A stretch of 64,000 bases of DNA from Vesta saturnalis (Eukaryota; Arthropoda; Insecta; Coleoptera; Lampyridae): the NCBI GenBank assembly GCA_036346205.1, contig JARFJB010001352.1, positions 564,001 to 628,000 on the forward strand, read 5' to 3'. Both the position numbers and the translations under genes were made by a program. Positions 1 to 13,994 of this stretch are shown here, piece by piece. Under the pieces are notes generated by a model. It was not told where the DNA came from. It made no database searches and saw only the letters and a program-made list of their open reading frames with translations. Positions within the stretch are counted from its first letter, which is position 1, and each line of letters begins with the position of its first letter.

Positions 1-329
1 GAAAAAAGCTAATTATAATATATATTTTAGTAAATATCTCGGTTTCGTTTCAAGTTATTTTCAATAAGAGCAAGTACATTTCACGACGAAAGTCGGGATA
101 GACATTTTATTTAGTTACTAAATGTATTTTCAAAATTATAACTTCATTGAAAGTCGTTGGACCAGTTTTCGAGAAAGCTTGAAAAGCAAAGTGACCATCT
201 GATGATCAAATTTTACGAAAATCTTGGTGTTGCATCTCTACCTACGCACGCAGCCAACCACCCACATACCCAACCAACCGCTGCATATATAAAAATACCT
301 AGATATAGACCGTAAACAGATTGATTAAT

Positions 330-815
330 TATGTTCCGTGCAATTTTTTGATGCGACGTGTAATTTAGCGGCAAAATTCCTAAGGTAGAATTTAATTTTT
401 TTAATATCTGAATAACGACTAATTTTATAAGAGAACGTGTAGACACATTTTTTAAAGAGCATTTTACATCTTCTGCATAAAATTTCTTAATATAACGTAA
501 AGTAAGTCTAAAAATTAATTAAATATGAATGAAAAGGGTTGAACTATTATTTATATCTTATAGAAGCGGGCGGTTTTGGAATTCTTTAAGTTAACATGTA
601 TTTATGTCTATTAATCTCCATCTGACATGATGTTTTAAACGTCATTCTGACATTGTTTCTGTTTTTACAATGTTGCCTGTTTTCGTTATGAAGGTATAAA
701 AAAGAGGTCTAATTATCTTTAAAAAAATTATAATTAAAATTATTTCATTTTTTTTCATTTCCACTTTGTAGGCTGGAAGGTCGCGTTTTGTTTCACATCA
801 CATTTTATGTTCACT
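330..815. repeat. Diverged interspersed repeat, copy 1
   Basis: About 480 bp of AT-rich non-coding sequence matches 26590-27085 in the same orientation. Shared landmarks in order are an AATTCCTAAGGTAGAATTTAA block, TAGAAGCGGGCGG, TTTACAATGTTGC, AAAATTATTTCATTT and GGCTGGAAGGT/GGTTGGAAGGT. The copies differ by many substitutions and indels, so this is an old repeat family. No coding potential or terminal structure is evident. The rest of 1-1958 holds no gene I can recognise. Confidence 0.7.
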
Positions 816-1279
816 ATCTTTAATAGATAGTGCAGCAGCATGCACACTAACATACAATTTTACTCTGATAGTCTGGCCGACCGTTCGTCGTAGACATAAC
901 CCAAGAACGGCTCAACTCTTTCAATATCTAATTTTTGCAAATGATCAAACGTTTAAAGCTGAAAAAATAAAATAACCAAATCCTTACTTTCCAATGATCG
1001 CAAATCAAAAGCTGCATTGCACCTGGAAGGAATCATTTGGCATTTTATTTCTAGTCGCGCTCCCATATGGAAGTAATTTGGGAGGCGTGTGTTAAACGCT
1101 TCAAATATCACTTAAAACGAGTCGTTGAATATAATTCCTTGAGTTTTGAAGAATTTAACATAAATTGAGGCGTGCTTAAATCCGAGGCCATTTCCCTTTT
1201 TTCACTAGCAATTCCACTGCGCTTTGCAACGCCATTTTACCGGTGTATCAATAACTTTCCTAACACTTCTTTTCAGAAA

Positions 1280-1576
1280 AAAAGTGGGTGGGTGAGTGAA
1301 TAAGTGAGCGAGCGAGTGGCGTGTGTGTGGGTGTGTGCATGTGTATGTGTGTGCGTGAGTATATGTATGCGTGTGTGCACGCGTGTGTAACCATTTTCTA
1401 AAAGTGTGTATGCGCGTACGTCACTGAGTGCTTGCGTGTGAGTGTGCGAGTGTACTTGCGTGTATACGTGAGTGTGTGTGTGCACGAGTGAGTAAGCGAA
1501 TTAATGAGTTAGTCACTGACTCATTGAGTTAGTAAGAGACAATGACCGACTGAGTGAGTGTGTGAGTAAGTGTATG

Positions 1577-1644
<68 letters not shown>

Positions 1645-1731
1645 GTGTGTGTGTGCGTGTGTGTGCGTGTGTGCGTTCGTGCGTGCGTGTGCGTGTGCGT
1701 GTGTGTGTGTCTGTGTGTCTGTGTGTGTGTG
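1280..1731. repeat. GT/GTGC-rich microsatellite tract
   Basis: Purine-pyrimidine alternation begins as GAGTGAGTG-type repeats, passes through mixed GTGTGC sequence, and reaches an almost pure (GT)n run at about 1580-1643. It then continues as GTGCGT and GTGTCT variants. The His/Thr- or Cys/Val-rich translations of this stretch are low-complexity shadows, not proteins. Confidence 0.95.
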
Positions 1732-1958
1732 TAACCATACCATTGAATCTGTAAAGGCTAGAAACCTGATAATTGACATTTGTTTTGGTCAAATTTATAG
1801 ATCTGTATAATTAAAGAATATCCTAACGTAATAATCAAGAGAACATTTTGTATTCACTTTAACTATATACATTATTTTGTTTAAATCTAAGCAAATGAAC
1901 TTGAATATGAATTGAATATATTATGAGAAAAATGTTAATTGTTTTCATTATTTTTTAG

Positions 1959-4900
1959 TACTATGTCAACTTGTATAAACACACTATCGCTAACAATTTT
2001 CGAAGACTTCATCAAACCAAGACTACCCAGTGGAACTTCTATAAGAACCAAAAATATTATAATTAAGGCAATTGTGGTACTAAGCGGCCTTTTATGCTTG
2101 ATATTTATATTTTTAATTGAAAAGTTGGGAGGAGTACTTCAAATTTCCTTGAGTTTCCATGCACTTTCACATGGACCACTTGTAGGGATTACCACTTTAG
2201 GAATGCTGTTTCCTATGGCCAATAAGCATGTGATGAGTATAATTAATTGAAACAATTCTTTTTTACAATTATTTAAATTTTAGGGAGCACTATGGGGAGG
2301 AATCTCCTCTATGATAATTACGGGAATTCTTGTGTTTGGTGCTCAGGTGTACATGGTAATAGGCAGAATTAAATACGCACACAAACCGCAATCAATAGCG
2401 CATTGCGATTTTAACGTGACCTCTACGTATGTATAGTAATTGTTATTGTCGCTAAAATGGATGTTTTAAATACCTATTACCGCTTATATTAATAGTGCTC
2501 GTGAGGTTTCGTTATAATACATAACATTTGGATCAGACGGTAATGGTGTATTCAGTTTTTTGAAGAAGAAGAACTCTCTACGTTATAGGCGTCAAAAAGA
2601 AGTAATAGTATAGTATGGAGTATTTGACGCAGCATGTATGTGAAGATAAGTGATTAATAATTAGAATTAACGTCTTCTTGTTACGTATAGCCCTCCTTAT
2701 CTATCGTGATTGGCTTTGTCATCATATTTATGCAACGACGTCCCGTATTTAGATTACTGGGACGTAAGAATAGTCATCTCTACTCATCGTCTGGTCGTAA
2801 TAGGATTTGCAAATACCCCAAATATTTTTAATTGCATTGGGTATGGAAATCTTACCCCCACCATTTTTTTGCCGTCACAGCGGAGCCCCTGACGTCATAT
2901 GCCATTCTCTATCCCCTCACATGGTCTCGCCTCTTTTCCACCTTTTTTTTTCTTTTTCGGCGCTATTTTCAACCCCTTGGTAACGTATTTATGGTTCTTT
3001 TGTTATTTTTAACTTCTAATTATAGCATTTTTGACACTATTTAGAGCCTTTGTGTCAATCCGGTTCTAAGTGGTAGGCAACCAGATTCTTTCCGACGTTA
3101 TCTCAACCTCTTAATGATGTATTTAGGGTCCTTTTGGCATCTTTAGCCCCGAATTAGAGCGTTTTTGCCACTTTAGTCCATGAGGGTTGGCATCCTCACT
3201 TGCCTTGGCACCCTTACGGATGCAACATTCGCTCTTCATATCCGCGTATTCTATATTTTAACCTATGATAGGACAAGCTATCAATTCGTTCCCCTTTAAT
3301 ACTGTTCTGAGTATTTCTAATGTAACCATTTCCTCGAATAATTTATATCTCGTATTCTGTATTGCAGATAATCAGATATATCGTTTACTTTAAAGTTTGA
3401 CGAGGTTTCTCGAAAGTTTTCAATAATTAAAGGTTCCCTTTCTTGCTTTCAATTATCTTGTTTAATGTAGTATAACGTTGATTCTTTGTTATAACTTGTT
3501 TGAATGGGATATTGTAATATGTCATGAGATTACAAAAAAATATATTTAGAAACAGACTGTATGAAATGGTGCATACAATAAAATGACTCCTACCCCATTC
3601 GCTCGCGGCTGGATCGTAGAGCATGAGATAATTAAGGGCGCCAGGGCTTGCTTACAGTGGTTTGGGGTCTTTGAATTTATAGCCCAGTCCGAAGAAAGTT
3701 GCATGAACCAATAAACATAATATTTAGGCATTTAATATATTTCAATTTATAAACATAAAGTTGTCAGAATCAGTGGCTTAACAGTAGCAATCTATATTAC
3801 AATTAAGTTCTTAACTAATAAATGAATGAGTGGGTGAATGGTGAAGATGTGCATACGAATTATGGGCGAGTGTTGATTCCTTACAAATAAAGCATTTTAA
3901 ATTTTCTTGATACTAATTTTCTTACTATTATATGGTTGTGAGTGGTGAATATTTATGTGTGATTGTGCGAGAGATAAATAAATGTAAAATAACTTATCTG
4001 ACTTCCATTCACTATAATAACCGTAATTTTCCTTACAAAATTATTGCATTAAAGGTTCATAATCTTTCTTTGGATTGGATCCTTAATTAATCCTGACCAA
4101 CGTGGTCCATAATTTTCCAAGAGGCCTTATCTTTGATTTTTCTGACTTATAAAAAATATTTATATATAAGTAAACTCAAGAAAAAAGAACCCTAAAAGTA
4201 GGCATATTAGACATCAATATTTGGCAAATTATAACATCTTACCAATTAAAATAATTGGGTTTGAATAAATTAAAAGAATTATTAATTTTTACAAAAGCGG
4301 CTTAAGTTTGTGCACATGTTTATTATGATAATCCTAAAATATAAGAATTATATTAAAATTGTGTTTAAGAAAAATGTATCATAATATTACTTACTTAGGA
4401 AGGACGATCAAATTTGATTTTAGTTAATTATAGTGATTTCTTAGGAAATGTCCACACACAATGAAAAGAAATTCTCAACTTTCTCTCCAATAATCATACG
4501 TTTCATAAAATTTTTATAATCAACGGCCTTGTGATAAAGACCTGGTTCACATTGTATTTAAAGTATAATTTTCATTGGATATTTCAAATTCAAAATAGTT
4601 TAATAATTTCTTGGAGCAGATCTTTTATAATAAAAAATTATAAACAATTAGAGCATTATTTTTAATTGCTTTTTAATTAAACCGTTACAGTAGGCATACT
4701 GACATTTTTAAGTTCTGCTGCTCTTTCATTATGTCCCTTCAATACTAAGCAACGGTCCAATATTATCTTTCTATCGGCAAAAATATTCGTACAGGTTAAA
4801 CATAGACTCACGGTAACGTTCGCTTAAATATTTTCCCGACATTTTTAAATAAATTGAAAACGCAAAATTGTATCCGTTACTTAATCAGAATGCAATTCCT

Positions 4901-5848
4901 CTAGCATTTATTAAGAATTAAAAACTATATTCTAATTACGCTATAATTAAATCCTTTCGCTATGAATTTGAGAATTTGTGAATCACTATTATTCTTTCCA
5001 AATATAAGTTCACGATAAGGAACTAACTTTGCAATTACTCTAGCGACCTATGGAAATTTGAAATATGCACTAGTATACCAATTATGATAGATAAAGACGT
5101 CTATAAGCTGCAGGGCGACGCTAATTATAATTATTAACCACTTATTTTCACATACGTGATTGAAATCACATTAAATTCTTTCTCGATTAGTTATTCTACA
5201 TAATGTGCAATTCTGTATACAACTAAAAATCAACAACACATTTAGAGTGTCGCTGTCTTACGCTTCGAGTGAACGTTTTTCGTTCAGTACTGAACCCGCC
5301 TTACCATATTATTACCTCTTTCTGGTGTGGGTATCTCAATTTAAAACATTTATAACGTAGAGCGTTATTGTTAGTTCACCGCCCACGGCCAGAAAAACAA
5401 AATATACACTTACCTGCTAACCCATATTTCATGTGCCAGAACGAAAAAGAAATTTAACTTCACGAGCAGTATTAATCCGTTTTTGAAACATCCATTTTAC
5501 TGACTATAGCTACCAATTGATACAAACCTTTGTTATAGGATCGCACCAAAACCGGAACCCGAAAAACCACCACTTATATTTCAAATATCATTTTATTACT
5601 TTACTCTTATAGGGGCACTTGTTGCTATTACAGTTGGGCTTATAGTTAGTTGGTTTACAAAAAGAAAGGATGAACCAGCTGTGCATCGTGATTTACTATG
5701 TCCATTAATTTACAGATTTCTTCCAAAGGAAAGCGCCACTCCAGACACAGTTGTTTATGACACGGTAGAAAACGCGCTTATCAAATTGAAAAGTGCTATA
5801 GAAGAAGAAAATTTCAATAAAGTTGAAGTTAATAGTAAAAATAATTAG
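1959..5848 (+). CDS. SLC5-family sodium-coupled solute transporter, 3' exons only
   Basis: Three exons are visible: 1959-2229, 2284-2426 and 5539-5848. They are bounded by ttttttag/GTGATG, ttttag/GTATGT and gttatag, and end in a TAG stop; an AATAAA lies about 120 bp downstream. The joined frame reads MSTCINTLSLTIFEDFI, then a membrane segment, IEKLGGVLQ, HGPLVGI and LGMLFP, then a second-exon membrane helix (GALWGGISS onward). A final helix (GALVAITVGLIVSWFT) precedes a cytosolic tail with DLLCPLIYRF. This is the C-terminal third of insect SLC5A8/SLC5A5-like (SMCT/SMVT-type) symporters, plasma-membrane Na+-coupled carriers of monocarboxylates or vitamins; the substrate cannot be assigned from here. 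Upstream exons are not found in 1-1958 and presumably lie left of the window. A diverged - strand paralogue ends 18 kb away in tail-to-tail orientation. The long 2427-5538 intron carries a repeat. Confidence 0.82.
2900..3215 (+). repeat. Intronic repeat with inverted copy at 26.2-26.4 kb
   Basis: The stretch around ACGTATTTATGGTTCTTTT and GTCCTTTTGGCA matches the reverse complement of about 26170-26370, including the adjacent GTAGGCAACC block. It also seems internally duplicated: TTTTCAACCCCTTGGTAACGTATTTATGG resembles ATCTCAACCTCTTAATGATG-TATTTAGGG about 130 bp further on. It lies in the last intron of the + strand transporter. The remainder of the intron (3216-5538) is AT-rich and I see nothing in it. 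Confidence 0.6.
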
Positions 5849-6186
5849 TTGTAAATTTAAACATTTTGTTAATATGTGTTAATATACTAACGACCTTAAA
5901 TAACTGTGTTCTATTACTCTTTTAAAAGTTATCTTTAAACAAGGGCATTTATAAACAAACGTTTTAATAAAATTACCACAAGGGTATAAATTTGATGTTT
6001 GTTGATCTAAATAAAACAATTCTCTTTTAGCTTAGGACCGTTATCAATACAGGGGCTACAAAATACGAGGATCGTTCAATAACTCCTTAAAGAATCCAAG
6101 AGATGGCGCTCGTACTATCGAAAATGGTTTGTATTTAATAATCCTCATCATTCACTAGACAGCTGACAAAGTCTTAGATCCATCAC

Positions 6187-7090
6187 ATGGTTTCAGTTTT
6201 ATTGTCGATTGAAGCAACTAACTTGGGTTTATTTCGAAAAATGGAAAGAATTGAGTTTCGAGCGGTGATTAAATACTTATATTGGAAGAGATCAAAGTTG
6301 AGTTGGATAAGATTCATGGCACATCTGCTCCTTGTGTTTGCAATTGTTTACAATTGGGCTAATAAGTTAAAAACTGCTCGTACATCTACAAAAGGTGAAC
6401 ATCGTTTGGTACCTCCAGGTGACTATCCCCGAATTAATTGAGAAAATACACAATATGAATTTGAGTGATCAACGAATCAAAGTGCGTGAAATAGTTGTTA
6501 ACGCAAGGTACAGTGTATTTTTACACGATAAATTGGGTAAATTCTCGACATGATGGGCACCGCGGATGCTTTCTGTCCCATTTATGACGAGTTTCTGTGT
6601 TGATACATAACTATGTGATGAAACATGGATACAACGGAACAGTCAAAACAGTGGGTTTTTGAAAACGAATGAACTTCGCAGAAGGCGAAGTAGGTATAAT
6701 CGGCCGGCAAGGTGATGGACACGGGTTGTTGGGATGCACGGGGAATCATGTCAAATAACTAATTGGAAAAACGTCAAACCATATCTGGAGAGTATTATAC
6801 GTCGTTATTCCACCGGATGAGCAAGAAAATAAAAAAAAATGGTTCCCATGTAAAAAATAAGCAAATCCTCTTCCATCAAGATAACGCACGGGTGTACTCC
6901 TGTGTAGTTTCGGTGTCCAAAATTATAGAATTAGAGTTTGTATTCAACGGATATGATCCCAATAACTTTTTGACTTCCAAACTTGAAAAAATGGCTTGGC
7001 AGATAACGATTTAGGTCGAACGAAAAAGTCATCGCCCAAACACGCCAGTTTTGAGGATCTTTCAAAATTCTACTTTTTGGACGTTATGAC
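6187..7090 (+). pseudogene. Decayed mariner (D34D-type) transposase
   Basis: Pieces in several frames line up with mariner transposase. An N-terminal HTH begins around 6240 (MERIEFRAVIKYLY), followed by KTARTSTKGEHR. After several stops come AGKVM and YLEKRQTISGEYYTSL, then KKNGSHVKNKQILFHQDNAR, which carries the second catalytic Asp in HQDNA. The region where the third Asp (PYSPDLAPSDY in the family) should lie is degraded (NGYDPNNF). Stops and frameshifts near 6441, 6480-6760 and 7014 show it is long dead. Terminal inverted repeats are not clear to me; a candidate left end is near 6058 (ACGAGGATCGTTCAATAAC). It is unrelated to the DD41D elements at the right of the window. Confidence 0.8.
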
Positions 7091-7199
7091 GTGCACAAAG
7101 ATACTGATTCCCAAAACTAGATGGTGCGCCGTAACCCCTTATAAGATAACCGGTAGCTCAGTGGTTTTGGAAAGCACTTAAATGCGTGGTCGCGTGGTT

Positions 7200-9899
7200 G
7201 GTACCCTTTTAAAAAAGGTACCATTTGGTTTGTTCTTGCATAGCCCTCAAGCCAAGAAAAGGACCAAGGCACACTAAAGACTACAGTCACAATTAAAATA
7301 AGGTCAAATATTTGATATAGTAGAGGACAGCTTAATTATGGACCCCTGATCCTAATACGCCGAAAGAAAAGAAATACTAGTCGTCCAACACCATTCTGTA
7401 TTGTTTATAGAAACTCAACCCAGATGAAAGAAAAATTTCGATACCCCTAGTACAAAACTTGTCAATTTATCTAAATCAACATACACCGTCCAATAATGAT
7501 AACTATTGTACTAACCACAAACCCCACACAAATAATATATCAATTAAAGTTATAATAAAATGCTAATAGTGAGAAGTAACCCCAATCCGTAACAATAATA
7601 AACCACTTACTACCTTTTTAATGTTTTAGGTAAAAAAAAACTATAAAATCTCTTAAAAATGAATCAAATACAAAAAGCACTCTCAGACATCCAGTGAAGA
7701 CGGCGTTGAACAAGGTGGCTACAATAAAAAACACAAACAAAAAAAAAATTTTTAACCGTGGTTCTAGGACGAGCTCGCCTTAAAACGTGATTAAACCAGC
7801 ATGTCCAGCTAGGCGAATATTACATTAGAACTCAAATAAATGTAAATTACATAAATTCTAGGCTAATCAGATGTCTACCATTGAGGTTAAATAAAAGTAA
7901 AATATGCAGCATTTAATATTGATACCCATAATAATTAAATTCATAAAACAGAAACCCCAAAAGTTAATAATAGTCGCTATGGTCCCCAAAGGTGACAAAT
8001 ATGTTATTTCAAATTCAGCGACTGAAGGCCTTATCACTATGTTACTATACAGTAAATTCCCCGTTATTATTGATCTTTATAAATCACATTAAAGCCTAAG
8101 TTTATACACATAAATCAGTGAGCACAAAAACAAATACCAAGAATACAACTAAACTAGCGTATATTAAAAGGACCATTCGGATCACCCTGTATAAAGAAGT
8201 GTAGCTACGGAAACATAGTTCAACCATAATAACGGCAACTTCACAGATATAATAAGTAAAATTTGATAGCTATTTACGATACAGTTAGTATTCCTAATAA
8301 TGGTTAGCACACGATGTAATTAGGGCACAAACGAAGCTGGTTAGGAAATTCAAGTGCAAGCACCTTGCGTGAGCAGTATACTGAAATTTTTTTTTAATTT
8401 CAAAGTAACGATTACAATTTTAGGTGCATAACATTATTACCTTATCGTTTAAGGTTATATTGAGTACCCGTAAGGAACTGAAGGTAAAAAGTAAAAATCT
8501 GTTTATAATTCATCGAAATAGTATCTAGCAGTGAGTAATACCAACTGCGATTATGGTTGTCGTAGTTGGCTATTTATTGTTCCAGGGCTCCGTCACGTAA
8601 TAAACAAAATAGAACTCACCAGTAAGTTGATAGTGTCGGAATGCCCAAACGTCTTACGTGGTTTAACCTCAGTTTTTTAGGTGGAAATTGTGTTAAGAAC
8701 GCAGCCCCTTCAATTATCTTATAGCATAACACACAGAAGGAACGGAGTAAAGAAAAACCTAAATAAATCAACGTCTTAGTTATGAGAGTAGCAGTAGTTG
8801 TGGAAACTTTAAATATATACATAGTAACCTGAAGGGTGTAGTAACATAATGAAGACTTAGCTCTTGAAGGGGCGAGCGATCATGTAGATTTTAAGGAAAC
8901 TTAATATCCGTATAAAACGACAGATTAAACCTTTAATTTAGTATAGTATTAAGTAAATGTTTGGAAATTAAAAACCAGCTTAAACAGAATGTAAATTCCA
9001 ATTTTAACTTTGTAAAATTAAAGAAAAATTCCTAACACGTAGTTTCCTTAAACGATAACTAGACAAAATGGCGCTTACACACCACCTGCTATAAATTCTC
9101 CTTTTCGCCAATTGTAACATCGAAATTGACTCGCATAGATCTTTTTCACTTTTTATAACCATTAAATCATATAAGCGCTCGTCTGCCACTGCACTTCAGT
9201 GTGCATGCTTTATCAATTATCTGGTGCACATTTTCGAAATCAGTGCGATTGTCAAAAACCAAATTTCCATTTAAAACTGCAAAGCATAACCATTGGGTTT
9301 CTCCTCCTGGTCAGGAAGCATCTATAAAATTTGGGATAAATTCACTATTGATATGTGTTCCTCTCTTACAGGAAATTTGAAAATCTTAAAGGTTCGGGTT
9401 TGTACGTTCGAAGTCGGCGTGTTAATCATTGAACCCAGCACAACTAAAAATTTACTCCCAAAGAACGACTGCAGGTTAAAATTCGTTTTTGAGTTGCCTG
9501 GTTTTCATCAACTCTTCTAGGAAGGACACGTCGTCTGCGATGCGTGTTAAAGTCGTATTAAATTGTTGCTCTGAGGTTCATCATTTCTAATTAATGTCAA
9601 TGAATTTATAGTTGATTTTATTATCACTATAACATCTATAAATAAGACAACTCTGGAGACCACAGAAATTCGGTCAATATTCTGCACTTATACATAACCG
9701 ATTTCGTGAATGTTACATAAATAATGAAATCAAAATGTAAACTATTTTTCAGTAAGCCATATGATCTTTTTCGTATTTGTATCGATTCCTGAACTGCATG
9801 ACATTTCATTTAATAAGTTCATAATTGATTCTAAGGAATTAGTTATCGAGTTAATCGTTTAGGCTCGGGTTGTCCATCTTGTTTGGGACAAGCTTTTAG
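7200..9899. other. AT-rich non-coding sequence
   Basis: Only short ORFs (about 60-75 codons) with no recognisable domain. No tandem arrays or long inverted repeats were noticed. I see no supportable feature here. Confidence 0.5.
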
Positions 9900-10235
9900 C
9901 TGAAGTGAATTTTGCACATCTTCAAATTTGTCATCTTAATTCAATTTTTTGAGCGTGGGAAAACTTTGAAGGCCGTGGGAAAATTGTATTGGGCGTGGCA
10001 CATTTGATGTTTACCTACACCGCTCCACGATTTTAATTCATCTGGCACTGTATCGTAGGCCATGCCCCCTGCTTTCTGATTGGTAAATAGATCCCACTCA
10101 GCCTCCAGACTCTGTGCTCTGATCTATCAATCTAATCTCATCATACATTATGTAGTAATTATAAATCCGTTTTTTAAATTACATTAGTTGTTTCGCCTAT
10201 TGGTCCTAAAGAATGCATTGAAACATCTTTACTCT
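9900..10235 (-). repeat. Interspersed repeat, inverted copy of 17685-18120
   Basis: Read on the - strand it carries, in order, TTCAATGCATTCTTTAGGAC, AATAGGCGAAAC, a short GATGAGATTAGATTGATAG stretch, ACCAATCAGAAAGCAGGGGG, ACAGTGCCAGATGAATTAAA, GTGGAGCGGTGTAGGTAAAC, TTTTCCCACGGCCTTCAAA and finally TTGAATTAAGATGAC. The same order of blocks occurs on the + strand at 17685-18120. This copy lacks the two tandem expansions seen there, so it shows the unexpanded state of the repeat. Confidence 0.75.
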
Positions 10236-13200
10236 TCAACCACTCGTTAAATTGTTGTATACGACTCAGACTGGCAAAATGTATGGCAACGCTCGGGTAG
10301 CACACATTTAAATTTCTCCAGTTCCATCACTACCCTCTACCCGTATTTATATCCAGATGGAATATCTTGTATTGTACCCCGGTCTCTAAATGCTTCATTC
10401 TTTTAAAAGGTTTAAAACATGTTAATGTATTTAGAATAGATAAATCCATATCTGTAATTATTACATAACATTAAACGTTTTTACCAGTAATTAAATAAGG
10501 TAAATAAAATAAGGGGCAAGGGTGAAAACCAAAACGATCACTTACCAGTGTTGTTGATAATCATATTGAAAGAACTCCTTGGCAGGTTGACACGAGCGCC
10601 TATACTCAATTATCAATTCACTATGGTCTCTGTTCTATGATTTATCGTATAGTTTCTATCCTTTATCATCAATTATCTATTAACTATGTACTATCATCAG
10701 TCATCCAAGCATCTATGCTTTATATTTTATTATATTTCTTCTATTATCGACTTTCTGGCATCTATGTTCCGTCATCCATCATCCAACCTCACTCAAAGGG
10801 ATCTTACATGTATAAACAAGATGGAATACACAAAACCGTTATTGAAAGTGGACAAATGCCTGGGGTTAAATAAACAAGTTGACTTTCATTTCCATATGTT
10901 AAAGGTCACTTCTATAAATAAAAATGTAACTAGGATTCGTAATTGCACGTTAACCTTATATAACCCGTACCTCTTTATGTAAGTACGCTGTTTTTATAAA
11001 GTAATTCTAATTACCGGATTTTTTTATCACACAAAGAGCGTAAACATCATAATTATTTTATTTGTGACTGAGGAAATCTGGAAAATAATTACTCTATATC
11101 TATGATTGGAGGAAAACCATTAAGAACTTTATATTTTCCATTTATAAACAAAACACAGAAAAGTGAATGTGCCATTACTATATATATATATATATATATG
11201 TAATATCTCAATTAGGGATAGAGTTCATCAACTTTATCGCTTATTGTTGGCAAATAAAATAAACATAATTTAACCTTTGATGTTATTTTGATTGCGTTTA
11301 AATGTAATCGTGAAATCATGGAAACTTTTACTTTTAATATAAAAATGTTCTTTGTCAAATGAATTGCAAATTATAATAATTGGTTGGTATTTGAAACAGA
11401 CCTTAGTGGAACCAGCATAATAACGCAAGGGTAGCGTCCTAAATGAATTAATTAAAATGCAGCCTATCAAAAATGTCAATAAAAGATCTTAAATATGTGA
11501 GTTCAATTATGTTTTGTTTAAAAATAAAATTGTAATATTGATAATAACACCGCTTCATTTACCTTCCAGATATTTATACCATGTTGTCGTACAAACATTT
11601 ACACATATAATCAATAAAAACATAAATACAGGAAATCAAACGAATAATCAATACGATTTAATGGGTTATGATAATAAAATTTCACTCACATGTGCAACTG
11701 CATTTTCCCAAAGATGTTTTCATTTGGCTGGTTCCATATTAATATCGTAGATAGACTTCTTCCCATGTGTAGCCGATGATACTGCTTTGTTGTTTATAAT
11801 GGTGCTGCATAGATTTCCATACTTCATCCAAGTCCACTTTGTTGAAGAACGACTTTTGTTGGTGGTAATTGTGATGTTACGTAATATTGCTTATATATTT
11901 TCAATGAAGCACTGTGTTTTAAACCGTATATTATTTATATGTTGTTTTAGATGTTTACTAAACTTTTCAATTTTAAAATTATATTTTATTTTCATATAAA
12001 TTTTAATTAATTTCACTTTTGTTTTAGATCCCGTTATGGAATTTAGTTTATTAATAACTATGCGTCGTTTCCAAAAAAAATAAACATCAACTCCAGAGAA
12101 CTGAATAATTTTATTAACATAAAAAAATAAAATCACATCAACCAAAATTTGAACACGTCTTCGAATCGAAACAAATGTATTATAATCGACAATTACATCG
12201 GTAACCTAACTTTTAAATTTAATCGTAGGTTAAAACAATTGTTTCTGAGGTCTCGACTCTTCACTGACCGCGTTCCAAAAATCCGATAATATTAACGTAA
12301 CTTAAAACTTACATGTTAACACCAACACTACTAACACTTTGACATGTTAGTCATAAAAATTAAAAGTTGTAAGAGAGCGAGAAATCAGGAGCAATTCCTT
12401 TTATACTTTTCTGTTAGATACCAAAATTTCAACCTTTTCTGTACCATACACACGAAGTATCCAAGCATCTGATTGGCCTAAACAAAATTGTTAACTTAAC
12501 TAAAATACAAATTATGCTATACCTTTCTTAAAATAAGTCGGATTTATCTTTTGAAAACAGATCCGGAATCAGGGCAAAATTCCGCATAAAAGATACCTCA
12601 CAAGCCCTAGTTTGCTTCGACTCTGTGCAATTTGACAATTTATAATCTAATTTTACTTATATCTAAGAAATTCTATATTTTACACCTAAACTAATTACAT
12701 ATTCGTAATCTACACGAAAAACTGTATCGGAACACATTTATTTCAAATCGTATAACTTAATTTTAACAGAAATTCCTTTTTCATATTAGAATTTTGGGTA
12801 GTTAACCCCACTTTTCTAATTTTATGTTCATATACCTTGCACATTGTAAATTTCTTTATGAAAACGAGGGAAACCTATTAATTACTCTTATAATTTATTT
12901 TAAGCTTAAATTATCCTACAAAAACTATAAACTTGCAAAATTCTTAAAATTAATACTTAACCTAATTTTTAATAATTTTACTCATAACTTGCGTTTATAA
13001 CGTCCAAATCGCTTAAAATGTTATCTTATGATGTTCTTATAACTGTCTTTAACATCAATACTGTTTACTTTCACGCTATAGTCTAAAACTTTGTAAATTC
13101 AGAAACCCATACTGTTTAACACATTTATGTAGATTTTGTACACAAAATGTATTTTTATGTTAAACATCCAAATGTAGAAATGTTGTTCAAGTTCTAATTA

Positions 13201-13540
13201 ATGTTTATAACGCACTACCACTTCTCCTGCACTTTTTGTACACTTTGTCTGTGAATTACAACTAAACCGTGATCGTATCATAACCCTTTCTTAAAGTTTA
13301 TATATTTCCTGCATTGTAACTAACTCGATACATGTTCTACATATTGTTATAAACCTACTTCATGTGATAAATATCTGTAAAGTTTCTAAATTGCTTAAAA
13401 AATTTGAATGAATTGTAAATTTACTGAAATATGTTCTACGAACCTAATCGTACTCACAAATATCAATCCTTCTGATCTTCCTCACATGCTTTTTATGAAT
13501 AAACAAACTTGTGCAACTTCCACCAAGCCTGTTTCGTTAA

Positions 13541-13543
<3 letters not shown>
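10236..13543. other. AT-rich non-coding sequence with one minor repeat
   Basis: No gene recognised. About 11030-11145 (GAGCGTAAACATCATAATT, then GAAAATAATTACT) resembles 25545-25730 in direct orientation, where the same blocks occur. A short (TA)11 lies at about 11179-11200. The reported ORFs are small, AT-rich and without domain signatures. Confidence 0.5.

Positions 13544-13633
<90 letters not shown>
13544..13633. repeat. (TA)n microsatellite
   Basis: About 90 bp of uninterrupted TA. It abuts sequence starting GTGTGTCTCCGATTG. About 300 bp on there is GGGCGCCCTGTAAAAAA, resembling ends of unclassified DNA elements, so the tract may mark a transposon edge as at 58.6-62.7 kb. Confidence 0.95.
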
Positions 13634-13636
<3 letters not shown>

Positions 13637-13994
13637 TGTCTCCGATTGATTGGACGACTCTTCTAAAAGGCAAAAAAATTCTGATTTAAAATTTGTGCTT
13701 CTGGGGTCCAGGTCTGCTTGGTTTGAAACTAATTTATGACAGAATTTTAGTTTCGAAAAATCAATTTTGAAAAAAATGATTTTTTACACTAGCAAAAGTC
13801 CTTTTTGTCAGACACGACAAAATTTTACTAAAAAAAAATGTTTAGAATGACAGATTACGTAGGTATACAAAATTTCAAGTCTCTGGACCCACTTTGATTT
13901 TTTTAGATTTTTTAAATTTTGTTAAAATTCGGGCGCCCTGTAAAAAATACGACAACTTTTTATGAACTAAAGTTGTTCTGCATTACAAGTGTGC

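Noticed and set aside
1273..1810. His/Thr- and Cys/Val-rich ORFs
   Set aside because: Shadows of GT microsatellite sequence in all frames.
2710..3044. Two short + ORFs after the second SLC5 exon
   Set aside because: They lie in the intron, overlap a repeat with an inverted copy elsewhere, and have no domain.
13544..13689. ORFs with Ile-Tyr repeats across the TA tracts
   Set aside because: Translation of (TA)n; the same applies at 27.6, 58.6 and 60.8 kb.
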